Notes under the pieces: generated by a model | Databases searched by the model: none | Seen by the model: the letters and a program-made list of their open reading frames with translations, nothing else | Told to the model about the DNA's origin: nothing | Made by a program: the position numbers and the translations under genes | Shown here: piece after piece, positions 1-10,770 of the stretch | How the letters are laid out: each line of letters opens with the position of its first letter | How positions within the stretch are numbered: position 1 is the first letter of the stretch | Source of the DNA: Pieris napi | Taxonomy: Eukaryota > Arthropoda > Insecta > Lepidoptera > Pieridae | Direction of reading: 5' to 3' | DNA: 64,000 bases | NCBI RefSeq assembly: GCF_905475465.1 | Contig: NC_062247.1 | Coordinates: forward strand, 10,726,001-10,790,000

Positions 1-1568
1 AAAATACAGCCGTTTTATTTGTTAAGATACCTTCATTGTAAAGCTTGTTAATGATAACTGTTGGAGAACTTTGAAAAAATAAACAGATAGTCTATGACCT
101 ACGTAGGTAATAGAATAATTAAATACACAAACAACTACAATACTTATAATTATTGAATTTAAAATTGTGAAGAACAAGACCGCGAACAAAACTATGGTAA
201 ATTGAAAAAGTTGTGGCGTCCGCCACGGGTAGCTGCGCAAAGTTTTCAAGTCTACAAAGCTAATAGCAAGAAATTGCGTTTATTAACAGCTATCCCACTG
301 GTCTCTGAGAAAGCGCAGCTTGTCGACGAATACTTAAATATTCCTTTTTGCTTTAAATAGTTGGGGTAAGTTTTTAATATCGCACGATTCCTTGACTTTA
401 TAATATAGTTGAAAACTTGTATAGGGTTCCTCCGGTAAGTGAATAAAAATTAGACAAATAAGTATTATAAGTAGGAATTTATAGTTAGAAGTGTTAATAT
501 TGGAAGTTTGGAAGATTCTACGACATTGTTCCTACAGTGGAATTTGGTTGCTTAAAGACCGCAAACCACACCGGAATTTAATTTGGAACCTAATATAATA
601 ATTTGTATCACTTTCTCAAACTTAGTATTAATTTATATACAATATACTAGTTCTGAATTTTCATCGGTGACCACCATTATTTGGAATACACAATTGCGCT
701 CGTAATACCAATTATTATATTTTTTTAAGATTTATATTATGATGCATATTTTAATCCCAAATTAAAATTAATCACGTACAAAATAATGTCGCGTGTAGCG
801 TTCCTTCAGTATTTAAAATAAATCCTTAAAGATATTTGATAGTCTTTACTCTGGACAGGCTGTTAAAAATTGCGCTTAACCATAAAACCATAGCACATGG
901 AGTAATAGGTGTAGTAGTGTATCAACTCACACTAAGTAAAAGTCACATTGTTTTGTCTTGTTCGTGTTATTTCCAAATAAATCATTATTTAATAATCAAG
1001 GCGTAGTTTTTTTAATCTAACTTGCTGCTGGGATGTTCCCAAAAATTCAATAAAATAACATTGTTTTGTAGTAGACTCATCACAGCGTCTATGCGAACAT
1101 TTACGAATCTATTTGAAGTCTAGCTAGAACCAGAATAACATGTTGTTGTATAGAAATAGTCAAGATTAGGATGCGTTTTATTTTAATCTCACGACATAAG
1201 TTAGTAGCATGAGATTTAGATCTCCGATATTATATTACAAAAACAATATTTAAAGATTTAAAAACTCAGGTTGGTCATCAGTCTCTCTAAAAATAATGAA
1301 TAATACTTAAAATAAGTATTATTAAACGTTTGAAATTAAAATACAGTAGCTATCAACATTATTATTCAACGCAGTTATTTTAATAAACGTCTAAAAAACT
1401 GTACGGACGCACTTCTGCCGATGAAATTCAAAAAGTAATATTTGCTTTTGGCACCGACTTTTAAGATGATTTTACGACCATCTCAACGACAAACTGTATA
1501 TATTTTTATGACAACTGTACCAATATTCTGCAAAAAGCTTACGACTGTTATATTCAGACCCCAATAAT
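1..1568. other. AT-rich non-coding stretch, probably intron downstream of the 1575-2007 exon
   Basis: No exon, RNA gene or bounded mobile element was recognised. Because the neighbouring exon ends in a splice donor at 1569-1574 on the minus strand, this DNA should be the start of the next intron of that gene. Open frames here (for example the minus frame at 22-249) have no splice context or recognisable protein content and look like chance frames in AT-rich DNA. Confidence 0.5.
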
Positions 1569-1574
1569 ACTTAC

Positions 1575-2007
1575 CGAACATTGGCGAGGGTGTGTCTCCG
1601 GCTCTTTAGGTATCTTCCGTGGTATTTCTGCAGCTCGCCAATACTGCCTTGTTCAGCCTGCATTTTGACGAAATGAAGTTGCGGGGGCGGCGGCTCTTCT
1701 CCAGTTTGACCAGAGGGCGAAGCGCTAGTAGCTGCGCTACGCTTTCTGGCCTTATTGGACTTTCTGGCCGCCGCAGAGACACATATCTTGACTGATGAAG
1801 GGCTTCCAAAACCTCGCTTTTTGCTCGAACTCCTTGAGGATGTGTAAACAGTGTCCGAGCTGCTTCTTGTGCTTTTGTAGGAGGGGGTGAGGGTAGCGTC
1901 CGTGGCGTCTTCTAGGGGCCAGTCGGAATCGTCCTCTTCTTCTATACCGGGCAAGGGGGATTGTTGTCCAAGTGGGCGGGGAGAATTTACAATTGGCTCT
2001 GGAACGA
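1575..2007 (-). CDS. Internal coding exon of an unidentified host gene (Ser/Pro-rich protein)
   Basis: A 433-nt internal exon. On the minus strand it follows the acceptor tattttattttcag, entering with two bases of a split codon (phase 1), and ends at CG|GTAAGT leaving two bases (phase 2). The frame is open throughout for about 144 residues and GC-rich against its surroundings. In order it encodes a Pro-rich start (VPEPIVNSPRP), an acidic run (GIEEEDDSDWPLED), a long Ser/Thr/Lys-rich low-complexity tract, a Pro run (EEPPPPQLHF) and a more ordered end, LQKYHGRYLKSRRHTLANV. The RRHTLA motif suits a basophilic-kinase or 14-3-3 site and resembles one in the salt-inducible-kinase family, but that short match does not identify the gene. 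The exon joins in frame to the one at 18235. The protein is probably intracellular and regulatory; no catalytic domain lies in this exon. The exon call is firm, the identity unknown. Confidence 0.82.
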
Positions 2008-2130
2008 CTGAAAATAAAATTATAGATTCAATAACATGATACAATAAGAAGTAACTTTAGCAATTCACGCAGCGGTTTATACTGGAAGAAAATGCATAGC
2101 AGTGAAAAATCTATGAGAAACTTTAATATT

Positions 2131-2444
2131 AGAACGAAGTTCCTTATCGCGCGTTGTGAAATGGGGCTAGACGGAAAAAATTCTTACGAAAAGTTGTCAC
2201 GACACTTTTTTGCTATTTGCTATTGTAATACACCGGTTCTCGTCCGATCACCGAAGTTAAGCAACGTCGGGCGAGGTCAGTACTTGGATGGGTGACCGCC
2301 TGAGAACACCTCGTGATGTTGGCTTTTTTTTTCGTCGTAAGATTGGTGTCGAGAAAATCTATCATACTGGTATTATACCAATTAACATATAAATTAATCG
2401 AAAGGAATTTCGTTCCATCCGGGTGTCCCTTGACACCTCTAAAG
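2131..2444 (+). mobile_element. HINE/Helentron-like element carrying a 5S rRNA segment, copy 1
   Basis: About 314 bp, colinear with 17875-18194 from the first to the last base. The 5' end is gaacgaagttcctt. An inverted copy, ggaatttcgttcc (2404-2416), lies about 28 bp inside the 3' end. It is followed by a perfect hairpin GGTGTC-CCTT-GACACC (2422-2437), then ctctaaag and a T run. Asymmetric inverted repeats, a 3' hairpin and insertion between Ts are known features of non-autonomous Helentron-type rolling-circle elements (HINEs). There is no coding capacity. The middle is a 5S rRNA-derived block (2226-2332). It lies 123 bp from the 1575-2007 exon, in the intron and antisense to the gene. Structure is seen directly; the class is inferred. 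Confidence 0.72.
2226..2332 (+). pseudogene. 5S rRNA-derived segment inside HINE copy 1
   Basis: From about nucleotide 21 of 5S rRNA to its 3' end, with recognisable blocks ccgatcaccgaagttaagc and acttggatgggtgaccgcc, finishing gatgttggct followed by nine Ts. The first 20 or so 5S bases are replaced by element sequence, so no normal 5S rRNA could fold. The internal A-box/C-box region and the oligo-T terminator used by Pol III are both present, so transcription of a 5S-like RNA is possible but unproven. Confidence 0.85.
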
Positions 2445-3029
2445 TTTTTTTGTTTTAATATCGTGATAATATTTTTTGCAATTATGATCGACTATACTGA
2501 GACTGACGAATGTAACCCGCACAGAACTTCACTAAATAAATGATTATCTATGAAAAAGATTTGTGGATCAAGAGTATTAGAATTCCAAAAGAGGTATTAT
2601 GGTAAATCACATCCGGTAGCTCACAATAAGAGATCCTTCGGTATAGTAAAATGTATTGAAATTACGTATTCCGCGTTGGTTGGACCCGGCTTGGGATAAT
2701 GGTTAATCTCCACCTTTCATTGGTGTCTTGTGGTTTAAGATAAATGGATTTTCAATGCTTTTTCAACGTTAATAATTCTAAGTTAGCCAAGAGACGCTAC
2801 TTATTTATTTAAAAAAGTGTTTGGTTTTATTTTCAAAATTTTAAAACCAAAACGTATACGTGTGTAATGAATGTAATGTATCACCGACTATTTAATTGTG
2901 TATACTATCTGTATGTTTTTGGCCTAGTGGCTTGAATGTCGGGCGTTCGTTTCACGACAGTACGTCAATGGACTTTTTGAAATGTAACTTAACAAAATTT
3001 TACGGATGAAACGTAATAATTATAATATT
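2445..3029. other. Intronic stretch without a bounded feature
   Basis: AT-rich DNA. A short piece at about 2922-2945 (ggcctagtggcttga) matches the SINE box-A start used elsewhere in the window, but no SINE body follows. Confidence 0.4.
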
Positions 3030-3240
3030 AGCGTCACGAAGATATGTCGTAGAAAAGGGAGAGAGCGATTGAGAAAGTGAGAAGGGCGAATTACCTTATA
3101 GAAATTCTATTTTGAAAATTAAAATTTCTTAAATAGAATTTATGAAGATAATTTATATTTTATGCAAAATAATTTATTGAAATCTCAAATGAGGAATCGT
3201 AAATTAAAATGCCACGTGTTTTATTGTCGAAGAAAAAAAC
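3030..3240 (+). repeat. HINE-like repeat fragment (family of 16120-16460)
   Basis: The block with gggagagagcgattgagaaa, the AT-rich middle and atgccacgtgttttattgtc is the inverted counterpart of the sequence at about 16150-16410. The copies are clearly homologous but diverged by indels. The other copy ends in gaagtgaaactt, the terminal motif of the minisatellite HINEs, so I place both with rolling-circle HINEs. Termini of this copy are not resolved. Confidence 0.5.
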
Positions 3241-4179
3241 CACGGTGTGCGTCAAAGGCCCGATCACCAAATCGTTTCTATAAAATGAAATACATATAAA
3301 TAGCAAATTGTGTAGCTAAAATTATGATTCGTTATCAATAGTCTAAATTGATTCATAACGTGCCTTTCAAATAAATAATTTCAATGAAACAGATAAGAAC
3401 TCAAAAAACATTAAACCCAAACGATTGCGTGAGTTTCAGCTCTAGCGTCCGCAAATAAATGTTTCAACAATCAAACAATCTCCGATATTCTTTCAATAAA
3501 AGATTGGTTCAGTTGCTACATTATAAAGGAGTTACTTATAAGTATTGATAGCTCCGTTCTTGATTAAATTTTTCATTGTTAGAGTCTTAAGCCTAATATT
3601 CAGAATAAGCAATACTACTTCTATATTTAGAGTTCCAGTAGTTGAACCTACGACCTCTGTCATTCTTTACTACTGAACTTGGGTGATTGTATAAGAAGTA
3701 ATTTAATGTTGTTTGTCTCGGAGTAAAGCGATTAACTTTCAGAGCGCTCAGAGAATAAATAAACTGCTAACTGTATTTTTTAAGCTTTACCTTAATTACA
3801 TTTTTCGTTAGTTACTAATACAGTGGCGCTACAATCCAATATTTATTTGATATTTTTTATAGCCCGTAGGCCTTACACATTTGGTAGAATGATGAGTTTT
3901 GAAACATCAGTTCGTTGCCATGTTTTCACCGTAAAATGAGAGAAATCAGCATTTATCACGCGTCATTGTTTTGAAATTCTCCTTAATTTGAAGTAATCTG
4001 CTAATAACATAGCGCAATTAATCGGTTAGCAACACCCTATGCTAATTCGTTTGTATAATTCATTATTGTTTAGTATAAATTGACTGAAATATTACGATTG
4101 TTGAAGTCGCACATACACGAAATCAAAATATGTAAATATGATTTTCTTTAAAATCATATTTTTTATCAAAAATTTAAAA
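3241..4179. other. Intronic stretch, nothing recognised
   Basis: AT-rich, no exon-like frame with splice sites and no repeat that I could match elsewhere in the window. Confidence 0.4.
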
Positions 4180-4757
4180 ATGTGTGCCTGTACTAGGTGT
4201 ACACACGTAAGAAGTGAAACTTCTTTATGACCTTATTTTTCGAAAAATGATCTACTACATGCAACTTTACAGAAATTGGTTAAATAAAGTTAAATTAGAT
4301 AAAGTTTAACAAAAGGCTTTTATTATCATAGACATGAATACAAATACAATTATTTCATTTTAACTTATTACTGTACTACTATGTAGTACTAAGATTATTA
4401 CAGAATTTCATTAATTGTAATAGAATTATTAGTATTACTATCATTGTTATCGTTATTATATATTTTTGTTACTAATGGCTTCGAATCTCTTCGGATCAAC
4501 CGTGGTAGGGACAAGAAAAAGATGGCGCGTAACCGAAAAATGTGACAAATGTGTGTAAATTTTTTTTCCAACGCCGATAAAGAAGTTTGACTTCAAAAGG
4601 CAACATGGCGCGTAACCTGCTACAAAATTTCTCCCACACGTCGATAAAGAAGTTTCATTTCAAAAGATGGCGCGTAACGGAAAAATGTGACGCGTAACGA
4701 AAAAATGTTACACTAAATTTTTTTCCAACCCCGATAAAGAAGTTTCAATTCAAAAAA
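4180..4757 (-). mobile_element. Minisatellite-bearing HINE, copy 1
   Basis: On the minus strand the element starts with gaattgaaacttctttatc, contains short repeats built on atggcgcgtaac and cgataaagaagttt, and ends with the inverted motif aagaagtttcacttctta followed by a hairpin-forming tip (tgtgtgcc...ggtgtacacac). That order (5' terminal repeat, minisatellite, subterminal inverted repeat, 3' hairpin, flanking Ts) is the known layout of HINEs. A longer copy lies at 45487-46195, and nearly identical unique sequence (about 4200-4510 and 45505-45790) confirms the relationship. No protein is encoded. Confidence 0.68.
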
Positions 4758-5164
4758 AAATATAAGATAAAATGTAACTTACAAGATTGTCATTAAAAGC
4801 TATATTCATTTTATATAGAAAAATAAGATTTTCAGTAAGTTATATAATCGACCCCTTATAACAATCTCATACTGATGATATAACAAGTAATCTTTAGCTG
4901 CCATTATGTGAACTTAAAAACCTCATTGTCTAGAAGTAATTCTGTTTCGAACTTTCACCCGTGAAATTACTGTATAAAGGCTTCAGCGCTTGCAACGCTA
5001 TCGATCCGACCATTGTAAATATTGATACGCCGCTCCCACAGACGGCCTATTGTGGTGTGTAGCCAAATTGCTATGGGAGCTGGAAACTTTACACTTTGAT
5101 TGCCAATAATGTAGTATGCAAATTGACCATTCAATCAAAATTGTCTCAAAGGAACTATCGATGT
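4758..5164. other. Intronic stretch, nothing recognised
   Basis: AT-rich DNA with no bounded element or exon signal. Confidence 0.35.
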
Positions 5165-5310
5165 CAAGTAATTTTGCCTTTTATTGTATAGTTTAATTTT
5201 GTTTACACTTCGTTACCTTAAACCTACATATAAAAAACAAATTACATAAATTATTATGCGGCCTTATCGCTGACAAGCGATTTATTCCAGGCAACAGGAA
5301 CTTATATGGA
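5165..5310 (-). mobile_element. LINE 3' end (family with gcgataaggccgc)
   Basis: On the minus strand it reads tgttgcctggaataaatcgc, then ...gcgataaggccgc, and ends in the AT-rich tail cgaagtgtaaac. The same 3' end occurs at 13300, 24050, 33080 and 43540. It is a non-coding, 5'-truncated non-LTR retrotransposon tail. Confidence 0.55.
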
Positions 5311-5828
5311 AAAGGAAACATGAGTTGATGAGTCATAATTAATAATATAAGTAGATAATTACAAGACAGAAGAGAAATGGTTAAAAAGAAAGACGAGCAG
5401 ACCAAACAGCCCTGCCAACGAATCATTGTATAGTCGAAAAAATCTTGAATGACAAGGTCAAAAGCCCAAGACTGATCAGGCTGGATATTCACGGCCCCAC
5501 ATTAGGGACATAGTACTCAATTTTGCGAGTACCATACGGTAGTTGGTCCAGCTATGTCAGACACACTACACGACTTTTATCTTTTACCAAATAAAAAGAT
5601 GAATTCAAATATAAATTTACTATTAATAAAGCTATAGGTAGGTTAATTGGTAGTAGGTAGGAAGGTAGGTTAATAATTTGTTTGTTCTTTTGGTTTTATA
5701 TTATGTTTTAGTATGTTGGCTACGTCTCGAGTTGTATAAACTGGCACTTCGCCATGCTGTCTGCTCCAATAGACATATTAAACACATTAATGTAAAACAT
5801 GTAATCCCTAAATAACCCTTACAGAGTA

Positions 5829-7450
5829 GGGGAGCGAGGGGCTAGTTGTAAAAATTTTAACAAATAATTGAATATCATGTAGTGTATTGGCTAAATTATT
5901 ACCAAATAAACTTTGATCGATACCCTAACTATTAATCTATGAAGTCGAATTGAAATATTATCAAATCGACAGGTAACTATCTCACAATTATGATTTTTTT
6001 GAAAAAAGGGAAGTGTTACAACTTACCCCGTGGTTGGGGCTAGTTGTAACAACAAAAAAAAACAACAATATGACACCTTCAATCTTTATTTTTCGCAGAT
6101 TTTTTAAATTTTCCTTTCCCCTTTCGCTTTTCTTTATCATCTTTTTTTGCTTTTTCTTCATCTTTTCTTCATATTCCACTCTCAAAGCTTCTTTTTCAGG
6201 TGTATCTGTCAGAATAGGAGACTTCCTTTTGTGTCTGCAAATTATATTTGTTTTTCGTGGTGGCGCCTTTGGTAATGGTCTAATCTTTAATTGGGAAAAT
6301 TGATTTTGACCAGAGCAACTTGGAGTTGGTTTGTTCGCAGTTTCAATGTGGCGTATATTTCTGTTGTGGTGATATCCACTTCAGGAGCAGAATCTAATAA
6401 ATAGTTGTGGATGTTCAAGATTCAACGATAAACTCTCACTTTCATTTAGAACATTTTCTGATTGTTCTGTAGGATCTGGACGATCAGTAACATAAGAGGG
6501 CGCAAAGTCACTATCTTGGAAAATATAAAACATTCAAAGACCAAATACCAGAAGCTTTAAATCCACTGATGATATTTGCAAGGTTCAAGGAAAGTGATAA
6601 TGACTCCTTCACTACACTTCGGATGTCATAAATTGCCATCGTTTTTCCTGGATTATTATACATCCATGCAGTCTGTGCTCTGTTCACGTGGTTTTTAAAA
6701 GGGTCGTAGACTCCTACAACCATAGGTTGCAAATTTTGGGAGCAATGGGGGAAAACGATAACATGATAACATTGTTTTCTTTGGCTTTTTCGACAACTAC
6801 AATATTCATACGTGAGCCATGATTATCGAGCAGTAACAGAACTGGCTCTTTCTTGGTAGGTTTCGCGTGTTTGATAAAATGATCTATAAAAATCAAGAAT
6901 TATTTTTAGTCATCCACCCTGAAGAATTGCCAGCTCCCATGCAATCTTGAGGTCCACCGCGAATGAACATTTCTGAGTATTTAAGCCGGGGGAAAATAAA
7001 CATCGGTCGTCAGAAACTTACAGCAATCTGGGGGCAAATTGTAACATGTTACAACAAGCCCCGAGGTTTTGTTACAACTAGCCCCTAGATATAGTTCTTA
7101 ATATTTATCACGATAACTATTAAATCAACTTAGTAATCTCGACAACTGTTACACATCATCATAAATAGTTATATTGTAGCATAAAATAAAATATATAAAA
7201 CTTTAAAGCTACGAAAATAGTAAAACTAACCAAAAATTTACGTAAGTAAAATTATAGGTTACCCGTCAACAATAAAGCGTTTGCACACACCCACTCACTA
7301 CGCCGTCTGGTGGGACCCTGGCTGTGGTAAAGTGGCGTGGCACGTTATAAGTTTAAGATTAGGTAAAAAAAAAACGTGAATAAAATTCAAATTCCTATTG
7401 AAAAAGGTCTGTTACTATTTACCCCTGTTACAACAAGCCCCGCGCTCCCC
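5829..7450. mobile_element. Defective pogo/Tigger-like DNA transposon
   Basis: Terminal inverted repeats ggggagcgaggggctagttg (5829) and, inverted, ggggagcgcggggcttgttg (ending 7450), flanked by TA on both sides (5827-5828, 7451-7452), the target duplication of the pogo/Tc1-mariner group. Further copies of the TIR motif ggggctagttgtaac lie inside near both ends (about 6037, 7057, 7071). At 1622 bp it is shorter than a typical intact pogo element; the minus-strand transposase is broken and lacks its N-terminal part. Confidence 0.85.
6000..7020 (-). pseudogene. Broken pogo-like (CENP-B/Tigger-type) transposase
   Basis: Minus-strand pieces in several frames give the C-terminal half of a pogo-type DDE transposase. 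In order: MFIFPRLKYSEMFIRGGPQD (about 7000-6900), then after a frameshift and stop LLLLDNHGSRM with the second catalytic Asp (6896-6714), then VVGVYDPFKNHVNRAQ and GFKASGIWSLN (6732-6511), then a Lys/Glu-rich tail (6185-5988). The helix-turn-helix N-terminus and first catalytic Asp are missing. The gene would have cut and joined DNA at the element's TIRs; it cannot work in this state. Confidence 0.8.
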
Positions 7451-7651
7451 TACATGGTATTTAATAAATTACAAGAAATTTACTTAGGATTATTTACAGA
7501 ATAGAACTTGTTATAATAATTTAGAATTGGCTTTTGATAATCTGATAAAAATGTGATTGGTTGATATACTTTAGTTTCCAGCATATCAAAACTAATTTTG
7601 AATTCTATCTTGAACACACAGAGGAGGTGTAGGGATACATTTGCACGGAGA

Positions 7652-7950
7652 TGTGGCTCAGAATGGATGAGTCAGAGATAGGACGAATCTCTCTCATGCC
7701 TGAGGACGTAAGTTCGATTCCCGGCTGTGCACCAAAGGACTTTCTTTCTATATGCGCATTTAACATTCGCTCGAACGGTGAAGGAAAACATCATGAGGAA
7801 ACCGACATGCCTTAGACCCAAAAAGTCGACGGCGTGTGTCAGGCACAGGAGGCTGATCACCTACTTGCCTATTAGATTTAAAAATGATCATAGAACAGAT
7901 TCAGAAATCTGAGGCCCAGACCTAAAGAGGTTGTAGCGCCACTGATTTAT
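7652..7950 (+). mobile_element. tRNA-derived SINE, nearly full length
   Basis: The head carries a worn A box and a good B box (agttcgattcccggctgtgc), followed by the family body with ctttctttctatatgcgcat, gtcgacggcgtgtgtcaggc and aggctgatcacctacttgcc, and a tail ending ttgtagcgccactgattt. Nine further copies lie in both orientations in the window. It resembles Lepidoptera SINEs such as Metulj, by recognition only. It depends on a LINE for movement and encodes no protein. Confidence 0.82.
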
Positions 7951-9595
7951 TTTTGTATATTTTATAGTTTAATTTGGTAGCAATAAATAATTTGTTATGT
8001 ATTCATTATGTAAGTGTTACTTACCTATTTAAAAATAACATTTACTTTGATTGCCATTTAAAGTCCCTTTTATTAACCATTTAATCCATTTAATTGTCTT
8101 TAATTGAAGGCGCGTTTAAATTTATTCATTAAAACTGTATACCCATTTCAGAATTATTCCCTTAGTTTAAAATATCTTAGCTCATCCTTAAATAAATGTC
8201 ACCCAGCTTTCATAAAATATATTAAACTTTGACTCGGCGTCACAGCCTTCTGAATAGCGGCATTTAATTAATCTAATAGAGTGTAATCAAACTAAGCAAA
8301 AGCAGCGCTTACGTCTATTAAAACGTTATTTAGAATATTAAGCTTGTAGGGTTCATATTGTATTTATTATTAGCGTAAAAGTTCTATTGATTTCTACCAA
8401 CAATTTTATTAAAAAGAGTAGCGGATAGTTGTGAGTTATATGTTGACGAAACGTGAAAACTTGCGTACGTATTAACTGGATGACCCCGTGAACTTCGTAT
8501 CACATACATATATTTGTGTCAAAAGTCAATACAAAACTTCGAAAAGAGACCAATGAGATCGGACCTCGTCTTGGAGTATTTTTCTTTATTGTTAATTGTG
8601 TTTAAGTTTAAACCTTCCCAGAACTTCCACGATTTAACCTAACATTAGTTATAGCTTCATGTAGTATTAAATAAAATAATCACTTTATCACATTCATAAA
8701 TAAATGAATCTTTCTTAAATAATTGGACTACCCAACGTGAAAATAGCTTTTTATAAACTAATCAAAACAACTATAAACTAAAACTTAAATAATTCATTTA
8801 TGTATAATAACTTTTAATAAACTAATAAAAACAACTATAAACTAAAACTTAAGAAACTAAAATCTGTATAACACAATTGTAGTAATAAACTATAATATAC
8901 CTAAATTTTTAAAGTATTTTTCTTTATACATTTGAATTCAGTACCTACTCATATTGTAAAACAGCCACCATTTCGCGACGACTTATGTTACTTGTTGTGA
9001 GGAAGAGAAAGCTAATCACCTATTAATGAAACTGAAATGATGAGAGATAAAAAAATCCGTTGGTACATATTCGCTGTGATTCGACGACTGGTTAAAGATT
9101 AGTTGGCCTAAGCTGTCATACAAAGGCAACATAGCTATATTTTAAATTATAACATACAATTACACTCTAAATATACACATTCAAATTTCACCAGTTCCCT
9201 ACTTAATTACGTGCATTTTCTTCAGAAATGTAATCTGAAAACAAAAGCTATTTTTATCTATCAAAATAGAAGCTGGCTTTGTTTTAACCGTGTGTTTTCA
9301 TTTCTGTTCTTAACCCGAATATTTTGTAATTAGTACGATGAGAGCAAACACGACGAAATGAACTATCAAGACCCTTCTTAGAATTATTTTTGCTTTGGAA
9401 AATAATACCGGTTCATGTCAAGTAAAGCTTCCAAACTAAAGTTTTAATGTAATCTAGTACCCTTTTTTAACGCCATTCTAACCTCCTTACCTTGTTCTGT
9501 GTGTTAATTGGAAAATATTTTATTTTTACATTTAGATTATTAAATTAGAAAAGTGCCAGAAAATATTAGCATTAATATGATATGACGCTTTAGAC
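7951..9595. other. Intronic stretch, little recognised
   Basis: AT-rich DNA. At about 8471 the minus strand reads gatacgaagttcacggggtc, a worn Helitron 3' end like that at 48478, but no matching 5' end was found. Two short imperfect direct repeats (ataaactaaaacttaa) lie at 8770-8850. Confidence 0.35.
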
Positions 9596-9886
9596 CAGTG
9601 TTTCTTAACGTTCCCCACGTTGCCCAGGGGGGCATTATGATCATTAAGGGGGCATTCATTTATTAAAATTATTTGAAATATAAATTTAAGTTGTTCATTA
9701 TGTTTTGAAAATTTACTTGCTGTGTTTTTCGTTACTAATTTCCTAGTGATTTCTTACTAAAACCTATCATTTAAGTTTCTTCAGTGAACAATTCAATTTT
9801 TACAATTATGTATGTTACATATTGGTGGGGATAAGAATTTTAGAAATGCTAAGGTGGAGCATGGCCAAAAAGGTTGCGAAACACTG
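9596..9886. mobile_element. hAT-like MITE
   Basis: Ends are cagtgtttcttaacgttccc and, inverted from the right, cagtgtttcgcaacctttt. They are flanked by an 8-bp duplication, ctttagac on the left and atttagac on the right (7 of 8 bases). CAGTG termini with an 8-bp duplication indicate the hAT superfamily. The 291-bp body is AT-rich and non-coding. Confidence 0.75.
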
Positions 9887-10436
9887 ATTTAGACTAAAAA
9901 TAAGCCACGATTATGAATATGATGTTAGCTGTTTCCCACTAAGATGTAAATTAAAGCGAAAAAGGTCTTTCAACAGATTTTGGTCAAAACCCCAAGTGTA
10001 TATAACCACTCTTTGCATATTTATACAAATTACAAACACAAATAAGTTTAGAAAGTTCTTAAGTAGGTTAGTGTTGTTTTACTTGTAACGTGTTAAAAGT
10101 TTACTTTTACAATTTAAAAATAGAATTTAAAAGACCAAATCGAAAAATTTCAAATATAAAAAAACAACATTTCAATTTTCAACATTCACGGGCCGACATC
10201 GGCAGATACCGTAAGCACGCTAAATGTCTGTAAGCTTGATTATTTTCAATGTTAAATTATTAATGAAAAACCTATAATCAGTAAATCGATTTAATAGTAA
10301 AGTACTTTACAAATACTAGTGAGACAGTAATATTAAATAACTTGTCATTTTAAATAATGCTTCAAATGTGGCATTTATTATATACGTATGTATGGCATTA
10401 ATATCTCTAGATTCGAAATTTAAATTATAGTCATAT

Positions 10437-10640
10437 TTACTTTTTTTTTAATATAATAGGGGGGCAAACGCGCTTAGGGCGCCCAAAAAGGGCAGCCCAT
10501 AGACACCAATTTTTAGTGGATGAGTTGCCGGCCTTTGAGGGGGGAGTATACTCGGTTTTTGAACATTTGGAGGTCGTATCTCTGAGGGTAGACACCCACC
10601 GGGAGTCGATTCCACAGTTCGCTAGTTCGCAAAAGAACAT
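10437..10640 (-). mobile_element. LINE 3' end (gggcaaacg-type tail)
   Basis: On the minus strand it ends in gcgtttgcccccctattata plus a poly-A run, preceded by GC-richer sequence. A related piece lies at 53745-53850. The frame across it is not a gene: it runs through the tail into Lys codons. Confidence 0.5.
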
Positions 10641-10649
10641 TAGTGCAGT

Positions 10650-10770
10650 GGTAGCCAAGAGCGTTCAATTCTTAATCTTGAGGTGGTAGGTTTAATGCGC
10701 GCCTGTGCACCAATGGATTTTTCTGTTTATGTGCGCATTAACACTGGTACGGTGAAGAAAAAGATCATGC
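10650..10770 (+). mobile_element. Degraded SINE fragment
   Basis: Contains gcctgtgcaccaatgga and tatgtgcgcattaacac followed by acggtgaagaaaaagatcat, the middle of the tRNA-derived SINE family. The tRNA-like head is badly worn and the 3' third is missing. Confidence 0.6.

Noticed and set aside
2226..2332. A functional 5S rRNA gene
   Set aside because: The first 20 or so bases of 5S are replaced by element sequence and both copies share that breakpoint; it cannot fold into normal 5S rRNA.
5988..6303. Two overlapping small host proteins
   Set aside because: The minus frame is the Lys-rich tail of the pogo transposase and the plus frame is its shadow.
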